Assembly: GCF_018424695.1 (NCBI RefSeq)
Contig: NZ_QTNQ01000011.1
Coordinates: 1-64,000 of the forward strand
DNA from: Vannielia litorea
GTDB taxonomy: Bacteria > Pseudomonadota > Alphaproteobacteria > Rhodobacterales > Rhodobacteraceae
DNA: 64,000 nt
Reading direction: 5' to 3'
Made by a program: the position numbers and the translations under genes. The notes beneath the pieces were generated by a model. That model was given only the letters and a program-made list of their open reading frames with translations. It searched no databases and had not been told where the DNA came from. Numbering within the stretch: position 1 is the stretch's first letter; every line of letters starts with the position of its first letter. Of this stretch, positions 62,967 to 64,000 are shown piece by piece.

Positions 62967-63362
62967 ATGGAACGGACAGCGGTGAACCCCTGGGACTGGT
63001 CGATCAAGCTGGGCTACAATCAGGCCGAGGTGATCGATGGCGCGACCCGGCAGGTGATCTGCGCGGGTCAGACGGCGGTGGACGAGAACGGCGCACCCCA
63101 GCATCCCGGTGACATGCGCGGCCAGATCGCCCTCGCGCTCGATAACCTCGAAGCGGTGTTGAAGGGCGCGGGGATGGACCTGAGCAACGTCATCAGGCTG
63201 GGGGTCTATGCGACGGATGTGGACGAGGCGCTGAAGAACTTCGACCTGATGGGGATGCGCTTTGGCGCGCATCAGGTGGCCCCGCCGATGACCCTTCTGG
63301 GCGTCACCCGCCTCGCCATCCCCGGGCTGATGTTTGAGATCGAGGCAACAGCGGCGTCCTGA
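62967..63362 (+). CDS. RidA-family protein
   Basis: A 131-residue member of the RidA/YjgF/UK114 superfamily. It shows ICAGQTAVDENGAPQHPGDMRGQIALALDNLEAVLKGAGMDLSNVIRLGVYATDVDEAL and a C-terminal IPGLMFEIEATA. The Arg that binds the imine carboxylate in true RidA is not at the usual place, since the family ARVAVGV-like block reads LGVTRLAIPG. It may therefore belong to a Rid subgroup with another role. The start follows AAGGAG. It is controlled from the WYL operator region. Confidence 0.88.
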   Translation: MERTAVNPWDWSIKLGYNQAEVIDGATRQVICAGQTAVDENGAPQHPGDMRGQIALALDNLEAVLKGAGMDLSNVIRLGVYATDVDEALKNFDLMGMRFGAHQVAPPMTLLGVTRLAIPGLMFEIEATAAS

Positions 63363-63432
63363 AGGACACCAGCACGGCTGATGAGCGGCGGGCGGATGGA
63401 GCCGCTGCCTGGCGCGAGCCCGCCCAAAACAG

Positions 63433-63460
63433 AAAAAAGGCCGCACCCTGTGGTGCGGCC
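63433..63460 (-). terminator. rpsD intrinsic terminator
   Basis: On the reverse strand a 9-pair perfect stem (GGCCGCACC with GGTGCGGCC), 4-base loop, is followed by six T residues (63438-63433). It begins 30 bases after the rpsD stop codon. Confidence 0.88.
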
Positions 63461-63490
63461 CTTCCTGTCCCTCGAACGTGTCGTTTTGAC

Positions 63491-64000
63491 TTAGTTCTGA
63501 GCGTAGAATTCGATGACGAGGTTCGGCTCCATCTGGACCGCGTAGGGCACGTCCGACAGGCCGGGGGTGCGCACGAAGGTGGCGGTCATCTTGGAGTGGT
63601 CGGCCTCGATGTACTCGGGCACGTCGCGCTCGGGCAGCTGGGTGGCTTCGAGCACCACGGCGAGCTGCTTGGATTTGTCGCGGACCTCGATCACGTCACC
63701 CTCTTTCACACGGTAGGAGGGGATGTTGACGCGCTGGCCGTTCACCTTGACGTGGCCGTGGTTCACGAACTGGCGGGCCGCGAAGACGGTGGGCACGAAC
63801 TTGGCGCGATACACAACGGCGTCGAGGCGGCGCTCGAGCAGGCCGATGAGAAGCTCGCCGGTGTCACCGCGCAGGCGCTCGGCCTCGGCGAAGATGCGGC
63901 GGAACTGCTTTTCGGTGAGGTCGCCGTAGTGGCCCTTCAGCTTCTGCTTGGCGCGGAGCTGCAGGCCGAAGTCGGACATCTTGCCCTTGCGGCGCTGGCC
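63491..64000 (-). CDS. rpsD: 30S ribosomal protein S4 (5' end beyond right edge)
   Basis: The frame continues past the window end (GQRRKGK precedes the first Met in view), so only the last ~169 residues of an expected ~206 are present. It shows the S4 core ([72 protein letters not shown]) and the C-terminal [12 protein letters not shown] of alphaproteobacterial S4. It binds 16S rRNA early in 30S assembly. It ends in its own strong terminator. Confidence 0.97.
   Translation of the reverse strand, partial: GQRRKGKMSDFGLQLRAKQKLKGHYGDLTEKQFRRIFAEAERLRGDTGELLIGLLERRLDAVVYRAKFVPTVFAARQFVNHGHVKVNGQRVNIPSYRVKEGDVIEVRDKSKQLAVVLEATQLPERDVPEYIEADHSKMTATFVRTPGLSDVPYAVQMEPNLVIEFYAQN

Overview
The window looks like a chromosomal segment from a GC-rich marine-type alphaproteobacterium, most likely Rhodobacteraceae (Roseobacter group). 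The evidence is the S4 ribosomal protein sequence at the right edge, the hisC-tyrC pair, a complete choXWV/betICBA block, a homospermidine synthase, TamA/TamB, and an M24 protein closely resembling the DMSP lyase DddP. No tRNA, rRNA, IS element, integrase or CRISPR array was seen. All calls come from reading the sequence by eye; no database search was run.

Layout. (1) 1-1145: 5' part of a VgrG (type VI secretion tip) gene running off the left edge. (2) 1637-14407: an accessory solute-use block. It holds an AcoR-type regulator with a degenerate AAA+ domain, an NTF2-FMO fusion monooxygenase, two paralogous Tat-exported family 5 solute-binding proteins flanking a convergent DddP-like M24 protein, two permeases and a double ATPase. 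Strong terminator hairpins punctuate it. (3) 14509-16034: a 40-residue membrane microprotein and a secreted lipoprotein. (4) 16138-29612: a surface-glycan region. It contains a GH18-like/CE4 deacetylase/GT2 polymerase fusion, a DUF3131 protein, a NodU-type carbamoyltransferase, an SGNH hydrolase, two different sulfotransferases, and three tandem secreted tail-collar-like proteins of exactly 207 residues each.

(5) 30030-40448: rpiB, the choline ABC importer choXWV, a divergent BetI repressor and betC-betB-betA (choline sulfate to choline to glycine betaine), followed by an AidB-like acyl-CoA dehydrogenase. (6) 40525-47966: tamA-tamB (outer membrane assembly), a DUF4336 protein and a small secreted protein. 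(7) 48007-54058: a dimethylglycine/sarcosine-dehydrogenase-type enzyme that could continue glycine betaine breakdown, panC-panB, a D-2-hydroxyacid dehydrogenase and an SH3 protein. (8) 54069-63362: hisC-tyrC-extensin operon, two membrane proteins, homospermidine synthase, a DUF4394 protein, and a WYL regulator divergent from ridA. (9) 63491-64000: rpsD, cut by the right edge.

The strongest candidates for something new are the solute block at 3.5-14.4 kb and the glycan block at 16-30 kb. In the solute block, a protein with the full DddP metal-ligand spacing lacks the proposed catalytic Asp and sits inside an oligopeptide-type transporter locus. In the glycan block, activities analogous to NodB, NodC, NodU and NodH occur together without NodA, beside a triplicated family of exported collar-like proteins.
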